This document shows, piece after piece, positions 46,539-54,472 of a stretch of DNA of 64,000 nt; positions within the stretch are counted from its first letter, which is position 1; every line of letters starts with the position of its first letter. The translations under genes and the position numbers were made by a program. This DNA is from a virus, in IMG/VR virus record IMGVR_UViG_3300027963_000071, positions 1 through 64,000 of that record; one strand, given 5' to 3'. Under the pieces are notes generated by a model that had not been told where the DNA came from, searched no databases, and saw nothing but the letters and a program-made list of their open reading frames with translations.

Positions 46539-46802
46539 TCACGCAGCGGGGCCTATAGTTAAGTCCATTTGTTCTACTGTATCTTCTACTATGCAGTATG
46601 TTCCCGTCACCACTGTGCCGTCCGGCAGAAGATACTGTTCTACTTCACAGTTGTCGTATAGCTCTACTCGTTCTATTCTGTTATCAAAGCCCAAATGCGA
46701 GTTACGAGCATGTTGGGCGATTCGTGCGCCAGCACGAGTCTTATAGTAGCGCAGTCTTTCACCTGTATCTTTGTGTACTATGTAGTATACTGTCAGTAGC
46801 AT
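46539..46802 (-). CDS. Small protein ending in IGPAA
   Basis: An 87-residue protein MLLTVYYIVHKDTGERLRYY with a basic helix and beta strands (VEQYLLPDGTVVTGTYCIVE), ending DLTIGPAA encoded by repeat R6. The YYIVHKDTGERLRYYKTRAG opening recalls small phage proteins with a single conserved domain of unknown role. It shares its tail with the gene at 45931. Confidence 0.62.
   Translation of the reverse strand: MLLTVYYIVHKDTGERLRYYKTRAGARIAQHARNSHLGFDNRIERVELYDNCEVEQYLLPDGTVVTGTYCIVEDTVEQMDLTIGPAA
46544..46553. repeat. Dispersed GC-rich repeat R6
   Basis: CAGCGGGGCC; encodes the GPAA end of the 46539 gene. Confidence 0.75.
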
Positions 46803-46836
46803 ATATAATCCTCTAGGGCTCGCGCAGCGTTCTTAG

Positions 46837-46974
46837 TCATATCAACTCGCTATATAGTATACCAGCGATCATACCCAATCCAAAGCACAGGGCACACATC
46901 ACTAACAGTAGCACACAGTAATAGAGTTCATCCATTACAATGATTTCTACTATGCGTTTTGTGTCTTTGTCCAT
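46837..46974 (-). CDS. 45-residue membrane protein
   Basis: MDKDTKRIVEIIVMDELYYC followed by a transmembrane helix (VLLLVMCALCFGLGMIAGIL). The ATG at 46974 lies 5 nt after a TGTAAATA octamer with no ribosome-binding site, which is why I prefer it to the upstream start. Function unknown. Confidence 0.62.
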   Translation of the reverse strand: MDKDTKRIVEIIVMDELYYCVLLLVMCALCFGLGMIAGILYSELI

Positions 46975-46979
46975 ATCGA

Positions 46980-46987
46980 TATTTACA
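46980..46987 (-). promoter_or_regulatory. Late-type promoter octamer
   Basis: TGTAAATA on the minus strand, 5 nt before the ATG at 46974. Confidence 0.5.
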
Positions 46988-47027
46988 CGCTTTTGAATAC
47001 ATACTAGTATAAGACTCCGGGGGCGCC

Positions 47028-47246
47028 ATGTTAGAATCTTACATAACACTATACTGTATTACCTACGATCCATATCGCTGTAGAGTTGATCCAGAACGAG
47101 TTTGGACACTGGTACAGAGCGCAGGAGGATCATGTCATGCAGGTGCCGCTGGCCATTTGGACTTTTATGTACCTGAGGCCGTTGCCAGCCTAGTCATGTT
47201 AATGGATTCGGGACTACGCATAGCGCACAAGAAGAGCTACATATAA
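47028..47246 (+). CDS. Small hypothetical protein
   Basis: A 72-residue protein (MLESYITLYCITYDPYRCRV, then GHLDFYVPEAVASLVMLMDS). It is the first rightward gene after the leftward early block. The LDFYVPEAVASLV segment looks conserved in style with small phage proteins. A GGGGGCGCC sequence precedes the ATG, an atypical ribosome-binding site. Confidence 0.6.
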   Translation: MLESYITLYCITYDPYRCRVDPERVWTLVQSAGGSCHAGAAGHLDFYVPEAVASLVMLMDSGLRIAHKKSYI

Positions 47247-47285
47247 TATACGCAGATAATTATTGGAATTTGCTTGAAAATTTTT

Positions 47286-47311
47286 GCGCTTCGCGCAGCT
47301 CTTCGAGCTGC
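47286..47311. other. Tandem hairpins before the late block
   Basis: GCGC-TTC-GCGC is followed and partly overlapped by a 7-bp GCAGCTC-TTC-GAGCTGC hairpin. It sits between the 47028 gene and the late promoter at 47343. No T-run follows on the plus strand; it may block read-through or be a processing site. Confidence 0.55.
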
Positions 47312-47342
47312 CCGTGAATTATCCTCGCTATCCAAACGAGCC

Positions 47343-47350
47343 TATAAATA
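47343..47350 (+). promoter_or_regulatory. T4-like late promoter
   Basis: Perfect TATAAATA, 6 nt before the ATG at 47357; no ribosome-binding site. Confidence 0.7.
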
Positions 47351-47356
47351 CACTAT

Positions 47357-48088
47357 ATGATCACATTCAGTCTAGATCTACTACAACAATTAACTCTTGC
47401 AGCCCCTGGAGTCAGTTTCACTGCGGTACAACAACAGCTACACATAAAGTATCTGCCAGAAGAAGTAACAGTACCCAGTGTGCCTGTCGTGGAGTCGCCA
47501 CAGACCATTGCCAGCTTGCGCATAGGCTCTACTCAGTACACTAACAGTCGTGCTTGGAACTCAGCTTGGCTAGCTCAGTTTGAATTGAACATACAGGCGG
47601 GAATAGCTCGGCGACAAACACGTTATAACACTATCACTGCGGATCTAGCACATGTGGTCACAGCCGCTGGTGATGCACTGGTCTCTGCCACTCTACAGCC
47701 TGTTATTACCCCCACAGGGCAGGACACTACTACTATTATAGAACTGGCTCCGCAACGTGGTGAGCAGGGTGAACCTGGCCCGGGTGTTATAGACTTGTCA
47801 GTGAATGAACTGGGCAATCTAATAGTAACCTACGAGGATCAGCATACCAGTGATGCAGGCTATGTGATAGGACCCCCACCCGTGATCACTGTGGGCTCTA
47901 CCAGCACAGTCAACTATGGTGTGGGCTCTAGTGTGTCTGTATCTAACCCTAGCCCAGGCACATATAACTTGGCGTTTACTGTAGAGCGCAGTGACCCCCA
48001 GAACCCTACACTGGTTGGAGTAGGTACCCTTAACGGACAACGCATAGCCACTGAGCCTCAGGTGTTTGCACTAGGACTAGCATTCTAA
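47357..48088 (+). CDS. Virion/fibre-like structural protein
   Basis: A 243-residue protein. The N-terminal 150 residues are mixed helix and strand. A single collagen-like GEQGEPGPG (about 134-142) marks a trimeric-fibre style hinge, and the C-terminal 100 residues are a beta domain rich in Ser, Thr, Val and Gly (ITVGSTSTVNYGVGSSVSVS). This composition is typical of phage tail fibre or head decoration proteins. It opens the late block. Confidence 0.7.
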   Translation: MITFSLDLLQQLTLAAPGVSFTAVQQQLHIKYLPEEVTVPSVPVVESPQTIASLRIGSTQYTNSRAWNSAWLAQFELNIQAGIARRQTRYNTITADLAHVVTAAGDALVSATLQPVITPTGQDTTTIIELAPQRGEQGEPGPGVIDLSVNELGNLIVTYEDQHTSDAGYVIGPPPVITVGSTSTVNYGVGSSVSVSNPSPGTYNLAFTVERSDPQNPTLVGVGTLNGQRIATEPQVFALGLAF

Positions 48089-48089
48089 T

Positions 48090-48488
48090 ATGAAATCATT
48101 AATACAGTATAAGCCACAGTTTAACCCCACCCTAGGTACATTGGACTTTCGTACCCTAGGCACATTCAACATCAACCGGCTCTACGGAGTTATCAACGTC
48201 ACACGCAATGCTATACTGTATGCACCAGGTGCTATAGGCTATGGAGTCACTGCTGTCAATCGTGGGGTAGTGACCCTGGAAGTGGCCACTGCTAGCCATA
48301 GTGCTACTGATGTGATCAATGTCTATTATGAAATGGATCTAGCACAGGATGTCACAGCACAAGAACTGCAATTTCAAATACTCACAGAGCTTAAGGTAAT
48401 GAATCAAATACTGGCTCAAGGGCTAAATATTGATAACAGAGACGTAGACAATCTACGTGCAGAATACACAAAAAATAATATCAGCTAG
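48090..48488 (+). CDS. Virion-associated hypothetical protein
   Basis: A 132-residue protein with a beta-rich first half (LDFRTLGTFNINRLYGVINV, TAVNRGVVTLEVATASHS) and a C-terminal helical tail (LQFQILTELKVMNQILAQGL). It lies 1 nt after the preceding stop. Neighbouring proteins look structural, so a virion role is inferred. Confidence 0.66.
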   Translation: MKSLIQYKPQFNPTLGTLDFRTLGTFNINRLYGVINVTRNAILYAPGAIGYGVTAVNRGVVTLEVATASHSATDVINVYYEMDLAQDVTAQELQFQILTELKVMNQILAQGLNIDNRDVDNLRAEYTKNNIS

Positions 48489-48499
48489 GAGAGCATGAA

Positions 48500-49189
48500 A
48501 TGATTATTCAAGGACAAGTGGGCCCACAATCGGGTAATACATCGCTGGGAGCTGGCACGAATCCTAGTATGCGTCAAGGACAGTTAGGCGAAGTTATCGT
48601 ATCAGAACTACATGGTCTTTACTATGAGCAGACCTATCGTGGCAACCTATTCAGCACTGGGCAAACAGCTCCGGCAGCACTGACTTCTACCAATCAAATT
48701 GGTACATTAACAGCTTCATGTACTCCTATACTGGGCCTATGGAATCCTATAAACAACACCAACAACGTGGTCCTGCTCAAGGCTAACCTACAGGTAATGG
48801 CCAACAACTTAACCTCAGGTGCTGCTCCAGGCGCATTTGTTTGGGCAGTCAGTGTTAACAATTCAGGTATTACCACAGGTGGTGCACCTTGGAACCGTAA
48901 GAGTCTAACACAACAGGGCAGTCAGGTCAAAACATTCACTGGAACAACAGCACTAACTGGGCTGACCAATAACCTAGTGGTAATGGAAACAGCAGACTTC
49001 AACACCATGGGTGCTGTTACCTATACCACTTTAGGTTCAACTACACTACAGCCCAGCGTTGGCGGCATCCAGTTGTTTGAGGGTGGTTTGATTGTGCCAC
49101 CAGGTGGCGTAATTGCACTGTTAAACACCACAACAGCCACAGCATTCTCAGTAGCAGGCAAACTGCTTTGGGAAGAAGTTCCACTGTAA
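48500..49189 (+). CDS. Virion structural protein
   Basis: A 229-residue Gly/Thr/Ala/Asn-rich beta protein (MIIQGQVGPQSGNTSLGAGT, IVPPGGVIALLNTTTATAFS). The closing VAGKLLWEEVPL and FEGGLIVPPGGVI motifs recur in proteins of tailed-phage virions such as head decoration or fibre subunits. GGAGAGC precedes the ATG. No cysteine except one (TASCTPIL). Confidence 0.7.
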   Translation: MIIQGQVGPQSGNTSLGAGTNPSMRQGQLGEVIVSELHGLYYEQTYRGNLFSTGQTAPAALTSTNQIGTLTASCTPILGLWNPINNTNNVVLLKANLQVMANNLTSGAAPGAFVWAVSVNNSGITTGGAPWNRKSLTQQGSQVKTFTGTTALTGLTNNLVVMETADFNTMGAVTYTTLGSTTLQPSVGGIQLFEGGLIVPPGGVIALLNTTTATAFSVAGKLLWEEVPL

Positions 49190-49219
49190 TCAGGTTCAAC
49201 GCAGTCACAGCCGCTGTGC

Positions 49220-49227
49220 ATTAAATA
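49220..49227 (+). promoter_or_regulatory. Late-type promoter octamer
   Basis: ATTAAATA, 4 nt before the ATG at 49232; no ribosome-binding site. Confidence 0.5.
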
Positions 49228-49231
49228 GTGC

Positions 49232-49816
49232 ATGGCGGTTTTTTATGACAACAATTTCATCAGGGTGATTGACAACGCTGTGAGCTCGGAACTCTGCGAG
49301 CAGATCATCGCAGAGTTCAAGCGTGATCACACACTGCATCACCACGACGGGGATCGTTACATAGAGCTAGAAACTTATGATCAACGAGGGCAGGGCAAAT
49401 GGAACCCCAAACTAGAAGCCAGAGCTAGACGTTGGAACCCACTGACAGACAGCATAGCCCAAACAGTGGTGGAAATGACAACCGATTATCGAGCTCGTTG
49501 GGACCCTTACCTAATGACTCCGCAGGTATGGTCTATGGAAGGCATACGAGTCAAGAGCTATGAGCCCAACGTACACGAATTTAGGCTGCATGTAGATCAG
49601 GGCAATCGTGACAACGCCTGTAGATTTATAGCCTGTTTGATCTATCTCAATAACAACGAAGCTGGTACAGAGTTTCCACAGGAACAGTTTACCGTTTCAG
49701 CTGAACAAGGGCGCATGGTACTGTTTCCACCCAATTGGCAGTTCCCACATAGAGGGCTGATGCCCACAATAAACACTAAGTACATTTTGAGTACATACTT
49801 ACACTTTAAGGATTGA
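49232..49816 (+). CDS. 2OG-Fe(II) oxygenase, prolyl hydroxylase-like
   Basis: A 194-residue protein. EFRLHVDQGNRDNACRFIAC gives the HxD metal pair, CLIYLNNNEAGTEFPQEQFT the core strands, GRMVLFPPNWQFPHRG the distal His, and NTKYILSTYLHF the basic residue for 2-oxoglutarate. This is the P4H-type pattern common in marine phages. Possible roles include protein, nucleotide or glycan hydroxylation. Confidence 0.85.
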   Translation: MAVFYDNNFIRVIDNAVSSELCEQIIAEFKRDHTLHHHDGDRYIELETYDQRGQGKWNPKLEARARRWNPLTDSIAQTVVEMTTDYRARWDPYLMTPQVWSMEGIRVKSYEPNVHEFRLHVDQGNRDNACRFIACLIYLNNNEAGTEFPQEQFTVSAEQGRMVLFPPNWQFPHRGLMPTINTKYILSTYLHFKD

Positions 49817-49818
49817 TT

Positions 49819-50397
49819 ATGCCCGCAATGGATTTTTTCGCAGTACCCGTTTTAGTATTAGATTTTGAAGATAGAGAGCTTGCTGACATTCAAGCAGAGA
49901 TCACAAAGAATTTACCCAATATATTGAATTCGTCAATGGCAGCACCCTGGGGTGATAACGTCAGCACAACCTTCAAGCCGGGCAGAAATCAAGACATCAT
50001 GAGCTTTGTGTTAGAAAACACTGCCAAGGGCATTGTCAGAGCCACAGTGGAATATCTAGGTGAAATCGGCTATCAGGGCTTGGATCTAAGACTAAAAGAC
50101 AGTTGGTTCACTTGGTACAAGAAGGGCGGTTTCCAGTTTGATCACCTCAACGCAGAAGCTAGGGTATGTGGAGTTTACTATTATCAGACCAACGGAGAAG
50201 ACGGAGCCCTACGTTTTAACAATCCCAATCATGCATCAGCATTAGGTATGTTTCCATACGATGGTCAGACCATGCCTGTACAATACATTCCACCAAAAGT
50301 AGGGCGCATGGTGTTATGGCCTGCATGGCTAAGCCATCGTATTGAACCCAACTGCACAGATAACGAAAGCATCTCGCTTAATTTCACACTGCATTAA
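49819..50397 (+). CDS. 2OG-Fe(II) oxygenase-like protein
   Basis: A 192-residue protein from the ATG at 49819 (the TTG two codons before is less likely). DSWFTWYKKGGFQFDHLNAE, CGVYYYQTNGEDGALRFNNP and RMVLWPAWLSHRIEPNCTDN follow the order of the putative 2OG-Fe(II) oxygenase group, as does SLNFTLH at the end. The metal His/Asp pair is less canonical (FDHLN). It overlaps or abuts the preceding oxygenase gene, forming a tandem. Confidence 0.75.
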   Translation: MPAMDFFAVPVLVLDFEDRELADIQAEITKNLPNILNSSMAAPWGDNVSTTFKPGRNQDIMSFVLENTAKGIVRATVEYLGEIGYQGLDLRLKDSWFTWYKKGGFQFDHLNAEARVCGVYYYQTNGEDGALRFNNPNHASALGMFPYDGQTMPVQYIPPKVGRMVLWPAWLSHRIEPNCTDNESISLNFTLH

Positions 50398-50411
50398 TTT
50401 CCTGCTGCGAG

Positions 50412-50419
50412 AGTAAATA
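50412..50419 (+). promoter_or_regulatory. Late-type promoter octamer
   Basis: AGTAAATA, 4 nt before the ATG at 50424. Confidence 0.45.
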
Positions 50420-50423
50420 CTTG

Positions 50424-50813
50424 ATGCGTCGATTACTTGCTATCATAACATTAATATCGTTAACAGGTTGTGCTTCAATAGCCAACATGATTCCCAGCTT
50501 TTGGGACGATAATCAATCAGCTAAAATTGTTGATGTTAGACTAAAGACTGACATGATCAATTGCGAACAGGCTCAGTTGCCCCAGGCACAACAGCTACAG
50601 TCAGACCTACGTTGGTTTGAACTGTACAGTGAAAGCAAGGGAGGACGCCAACAAGATGTACAGAAAATTATTGCACCCATGCAGGAGTCAGTTGCTGATT
50701 GGGTAAAGCGTAGCACTGAAGGACAGGGTTCTAAAGGCTACTGCGAAATCAAAAAGAAACTATTACAAACTCAGGCTAAGTCAGCGGCTTCAGCCATATT
50801 GGGGAGATTCTAA
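50424..50813 (+). CDS. Lipoprotein
   Basis: A 129-residue protein with a lipoprotein signal peptide, MRRLLAIITLISLTGCASI, lipobox LTGC, so Cys16 would be lipidated. The mature part is helical with two further Cys (NCEQAQ and GYCEIKKK) that may form a disulphide in the periplasm. Small lipoproteins in late blocks can be outer-membrane spanin subunits, but the usual Pro-rich spanin core is absent. The stop overlaps the next start. Confidence 0.75.
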   Translation: MRRLLAIITLISLTGCASIANMIPSFWDDNQSAKIVDVRLKTDMINCEQAQLPQAQQLQSDLRWFELYSESKGGRQQDVQKIIAPMQESVADWVKRSTEGQGSKGYCEIKKKLLQTQAKSAASAILGRF

Positions 50814-51046
50814 TGTTAGACGATTTACGTAACATTGCAGGATGTGGACGTCCTTGGGCAGCTGAACGTGCGGCCTTTGCTGTGCAGATTACTGAGCAAT
50901 ATAATGCAGGCGGTATTACTCGTCCAGAGTACGAAGAACTATGTAGAGACCTAGTTCGTATGGATAGACTAGATGAAGAAGCAGACGACCTAGAATTAAA
51001 AACAGCGTTGGTTACTGCTATCTATGCTGTAGCACAATTGAGTTAA
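50813..51046 (+). CDS. Small conserved-type phage protein
   Basis: A 77-residue helical protein MLDDLRNIAGCGRPWAAERA with ITEQYNAGGITRPEYEELCR and LETALVTAIYAVAQL-like C-terminus. I recall this layout (LDDLR, ITEQY, YEEL, AIYAVA) from T4-like phages of marine bacteria. Function unknown. Coupled to the lipoprotein gene by overlap. Confidence 0.68.
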   Translation: MLDDLRNIAGCGRPWAAERAAFAVQITEQYNAGGITRPEYEELCRDLVRMDRLDEEADDLELKTALVTAIYAVAQLS

Positions 51047-51049
51047 ACT

Positions 51050-51580
51050 ATGAAAATATCAGAAATCATTACCGAAAACATATTCACAACAGACTATCAC
51101 AAGGTCATGCAGGCCGTTGCTGAACTGTATAAAAACCATTACGATATCAACGTATGGGAAAACGGTGAAGCTCATGATGAGGCTGCTAAAGTATTATTAA
51201 AAGTACATCCAACAGATGAAGAGCTAGACTTTATTATCAGCAACAGTCAACTGCCAGAACGCTTTCTCGAACTTGACTTTCCAATCAACGACGACCTGAT
51301 GTTTAACGGCAGTTCCGCAACTGACAGCGACCTAGACGAAATGGGTGATAAGGGATTAGATGAAAGTGTTGTAGATGAAGAACCGGCCAGTAGAGATCTT
51401 TGCACATCAGGAAAACCAGATAGTGCATTAGGTGCTAGTCAATTGGCATCATGTAAAAGTCAAGGCTATCGCAGCCGTGAAGGTGGCAAGAGTCACAAGG
51501 TAGGTTCAGAAAGAGTCAAAGTCCGCGGCAAGAAAATCAAGGGCAAAAAATACGGCGGCCCATTACCAGACTGGTCATGA
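51050..51580 (+). CDS. Protein with possible capsid-targeting N-terminus and basic tail
   Basis: A 176-residue protein. MKISEIITEN at the N-terminus resembles the T4 internal-protein capsid-targeting peptide, ending in ITE as the prohead protease motif would. A helical acidic middle is followed by a very basic, Gly/Lys/Ser-rich tail (REGGKSHKVGSERVKVRGKK, ending KYGGPLPDWS) suited to DNA binding. Two Cys in DLCTSGKPD and ASCKSQG are distinctive. It may be packaged with DNA; this is inference. Confidence 0.68.
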   Translation: MKISEIITENIFTTDYHKVMQAVAELYKNHYDINVWENGEAHDEAAKVLLKVHPTDEELDFIISNSQLPERFLELDFPINDDLMFNGSSATDSDLDEMGDKGLDESVVDEEPASRDLCTSGKPDSALGASQLASCKSQGYRSREGGKSHKVGSERVKVRGKKIKGKKYGGPLPDWS

Positions 51581-52128
51581 CACCAAAAAGCTCGGACCTT
51601 TTAATCGCTCCGCCTAGGATTCCAGATCCTAGATTTAAAAAATCTGTCTTAATGCTCACACATGATCATAAAGGCGGCAGCTTTGCTCTTTGTGTTAATC
51701 GTCCAACAGAGCACACACTACAAGATATCATTTCCGAATTAGGTATTGATACCAACTTAAACTTTCCGTTATATTGGGGCGGCCCTGTAAGTCCAAACAC
51801 TGTTTGGATGTTACACGATGCAGGGTGGAGTTGCGAACATACAGTACCAGTTGATGACGAGTGGGCCATGACATCAAACGTAGAAATGTTTAGAGACCTA
51901 GCCAATGGCAATTTTCCTAAACACTTTAGATTGATGCTAGGCTATTGCAGTTGGGGTAAGAATCAACTACAAAGTGAGATAGATGGTATGCCGCCCTGGA
52001 ACCATAACAACAGTTGGCTATTGGCAGAGAACCTAGGGCCAGAATGGCTGTTCGAACAGCCAGTTGAATTGATTTGGGACAATGCTACAACGCTCAGCAG
52101 CCATCAGGCTGTGAGCAGTTGGCTATAA
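51577..52128 (+). CDS. AlgH/YqgE family protein
   Basis: A 183-residue protein matching the UPF0301 family. DLLIAPPRIPDPRFKKSVLM, GGSFALCVNRPTEHTLQDII, YWGGPVSPNTVWMLHDAG and RLMLGYCSWGKNQLQSEIDG follow family order. Bacterial AlgH/YqgE is linked to alginate regulation and other regulation, with unclear biochemistry. A phage copy in the late block is unusual and may interfere with a host regulator. It is convergent with the ligase gene 3 nt away. Confidence 0.88.
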   Translation: MTPKSSDLLIAPPRIPDPRFKKSVLMLTHDHKGGSFALCVNRPTEHTLQDIISELGIDTNLNFPLYWGGPVSPNTVWMLHDAGWSCEHTVPVDDEWAMTSNVEMFRDLANGNFPKHFRLMLGYCSWGKNQLQSEIDGMPPWNHNNSWLLAENLGPEWLFEQPVELIWDNATTLSSHQAVSSWL

Positions 52129-52131
52129 TCC

Positions 52132-53451
52132 TTAGATCTTTTCGCCCTTTTTAAATCCACGAAAACGTAAGAATCGAGGAAAGCGCAGGCTATATGTGCC
52201 GTCTTGATTTTGTGAAACAGCATCGGCACGTACTTCTACAACCTGCCCAATGACATCATTATTTGACTCCCAATACTCAGCACGATCAGCATCAGTAAAA
52301 CCGGAGCCAACGTTGACGACAATGCGTTTATTATCGTCGACACCTTCACAGACCAATGCACCAAGTTTTCCAACGTTTCTTCCAGTGCCCTCTTCAACTG
52401 CTGTGACTTCCAAAGACACTTCAATAAAAGGCTTTTGCTTAAGCCAGCTAGTTGATCTCTTACACTCATATTTTGCCTCTGGGTCCTTAATCATAATGCC
52501 TTCAAAACCAGCATTAACCATTTCCTTGTTGTAGTCTTTAAATTCTATTTCATCAGTGAACACATCTAGATTAAATTCCTTTTGTGGAATAATATCAATA
52601 TGACCCATTTGTTCAAATAGATTTTTAAATGAACGCAACAGATTAGAACGTCGACGTTGTGCCATCACACTCTGGCCAGCTTTAAACTCTACCAGTGGCA
52701 CAATGTCGAACAACATTAAACGGGCATCTTGTGCCTGTACGTTATCCTTACGATGAACCTGCTTCATAAGGTCGTTAAATGAATTGCTAACTACCTCACC
52801 GTCCAAAATATAACTACGTCCCAGCTCATCAATGTTGGCTAGGATACCGTCTGTAATATGGCTGAAGTTTTCTAATACTTTACCGTTACGAGTATACTGT
52901 ACAACAGTTCTAGATTCAAAATCTACAACAGTGATACAACGAACACCGTCTAGTTTAGGCTCAACTAGTTTAACACCTGTAATCTTGCTTTCGTGATTAG
53001 CACCGTCGTGGGCCAGTTGTACATCAAACACAGGAACAGCGTACTGTGGTTTCTTGGCTTTCTTTGCAACAGTGTTAACTGTCTTTTCGCTAAAGCCTGC
53101 TCGCATGTCTTTGATAAGAATACGGCGATACCAATCGTTCCATTGAGGCTTAGTTGCTACACCCATTGCTAGATTAATAGCATCACGTGCGGCGTGTCCT
53201 GTTAGTTTACGTCGATACAGCGCATCAGCTAACTGTAAGAAGTTAGGCCAAGACAATCCCTGTCCACCTTCCTCTTCTTTAATAGGAACCTGCTTAACAC
53301 CAAAGGTATAGAGTTTATCTAAAGCCATGCGCAGCCCCTCAAAAAACTCATCAAGCTCTTCATCCATCGCTTTGGCAAGGATGTCTTCTTTGGCAAGTCG
53401 TGAGTTATCTGCTTCTAGACTTTGAATAATTACTTCTGGTTGTGTACGCAT
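52132..53451 (-). CDS. 30: ATP-dependent DNA ligase, T4 gp30-like
   Basis: A 439-residue ligase. The adenylated lysine is in VEPKLDGVRCI, Lys166, motif I KxDGxR. The later motifs are seen as YILDGEVVS (III), GFEGIMIKDPE (IV) and SWLKQKPF (V), and the C-terminal OB domain follows (VVNVGSGFTDADRAEYW). It seals nicks in replication and recombination. It has its own sigma70 promoter, and AGGAGCCACGT precedes the ATG. Confidence 0.93.
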   Translation of the reverse strand: MRTQPEVIIQSLEADNSRLAKEDILAKAMDEELDEFFEGLRMALDKLYTFGVKQVPIKEEEGGQGLSWPNFLQLADALYRRKLTGHAARDAINLAMGVATKPQWNDWYRRILIKDMRAGFSEKTVNTVAKKAKKPQYAVPVFDVQLAHDGANHESKITGVKLVEPKLDGVRCITVVDFESRTVVQYTRNGKVLENFSHITDGILANIDELGRSYILDGEVVSNSFNDLMKQVHRKDNVQAQDARLMLFDIVPLVEFKAGQSVMAQRRRSNLLRSFKNLFEQMGHIDIIPQKEFNLDVFTDEIEFKDYNKEMVNAGFEGIMIKDPEAKYECKRSTSWLKQKPFIEVSLEVTAVEEGTGRNVGKLGALVCEGVDDNKRIVVNVGSGFTDADRAEYWESNNDVIGQVVEVRADAVSQNQDGTYSLRFPRFLRFRGFKKGEKI

Positions 53452-53481
53452 ACGTGGCTCCTAATCGTTTACTATAACAAT

Positions 53482-53510
53482 AGTATAGCATCATTTGGTA
53501 GAAAAGTCAA
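53482..53510 (-). promoter_or_regulatory. Early sigma70 promoter of ligase
   Basis: TTGACT (53510-53505), 17-nt spacer, TATACT (53487-53482). Confidence 0.82.
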
Positions 53511-53513
53511 GAA

Positions 53514-54413
53514 CTATTCTTCAGTGAACAATTCGGTAAATGTGCTAGAAGTAACGGTTTCTACATTATTTGGATCATACAGATCTGTTCGTTCTGCAGG
53601 AATCATAAAACGATCCATCATCTTTTTAACATAACACCAATCTTTACCACGAACTACTCCGTCCGCAGTTGTAATAACATAGTTACGAGTATTAAAGAAA
53701 TCCATTAAGTCCTGTATGGTTTTACCAAATGCACGAGGTTGTGTTTCAACACACTCGACCTGTACGATTGGGCGATTAGTAGCAATAGTATTGGTTGCAC
53801 CTTCTAACACATTAAGTTCATAACCTTCTACGTCAATCTTGATAATGTCAACATCTGTAAAGTTATAGCTGTCTAATGTAAGTTGTGGAACACTAACACG
53901 CTGATAGCCTGTGTTTACTTTAACAGCCTTGCCGGTAACAGTTTGATAGCCGTCGTTACTTACACGATTGTGTCCGTCGTTCTTTTTAATGTGCATTTCA
54001 ACGGTGCTTGCGACAGGACCTAACGCCACATTGTATGTTTGTATTTTGCCCGACACAGCAAGACTTGCCCATGTGCCGTCTGGCTGCTTCCACCAACCGT
54101 TATTAGGATCTTGGTGATTAATGTTAAGAGCAATGTTGTCTAGTGCTACTTGATATGTACTTGGCACGGGTTCAAAGCCGTGTACCTCTTGAGCAAAGGT
54201 TGCATACTCCCAAGTGTTCATACCAATGTTCATACCAATATCTAGTATCTTGCGTGGACTAGGACATAGTTCGCGAAGATGTAAAAGGTTTTGCTTTTGG
54301 TAAGGTCCTGCTTGTAGTCGCTGAGTATAGAAGCTGTCGCTATCCCATACCCACATCTGTCTGCCTATTTTGTTTGTGATTAATATTTTTTGTGTTTGAG
54401 CCTGTACGGTCAT
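53514..54413 (-). CDS. FkbM-family methyltransferase
   Basis: A 299-residue SAM methyltransferase. Motif I ILDIGMNIGMNTWEYA is near residues 56-71, the acidic position in HGFEP follows, and DIIKIDVEGYELNVLEGA (about 188-205) is the FkbM signature. FkbM enzymes methylate sugars, so it links to the glycan genes at the other end of the window. A CATAAGTA late-type octamer lies 19 nt before the ATG, with AAGGAG between. Confidence 0.87.
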   Translation of the reverse strand: MTVQAQTQKILITNKIGRQMWVWDSDSFYTQRLQAGPYQKQNLLHLRELCPSPRKILDIGMNIGMNTWEYATFAQEVHGFEPVPSTYQVALDNIALNINHQDPNNGWWKQPDGTWASLAVSGKIQTYNVALGPVASTVEMHIKKNDGHNRVSNDGYQTVTGKAVKVNTGYQRVSVPQLTLDSYNFTDVDIIKIDVEGYELNVLEGATNTIATNRPIVQVECVETQPRAFGKTIQDLMDFFNTRNYVITTADGVVRGKDWCYVKKMMDRFMIPAERTDLYDPNNVETVTSSTFTELFTEE

Positions 54414-54432
54414 AGAATTCTCCTTGTGCTAA

Positions 54433-54440
54433 TACTTATG
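54433..54440 (-). promoter_or_regulatory. Late-type promoter octamer
   Basis: CATAAGTA on the minus strand, 19 nt before the ATG at 54413, with AAGGAG between. Confidence 0.45.
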
Positions 54441-54472
54441 GTCTCCGATCAAAAAGTCTGGCAAAAGTGGCC

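Noticed and set aside
54440-54472. Terminator between the GIY-YIG and FkbM genes
   Set aside because: Only a 3-bp GGC/GCC stem precedes a short T-run; too weak to call.
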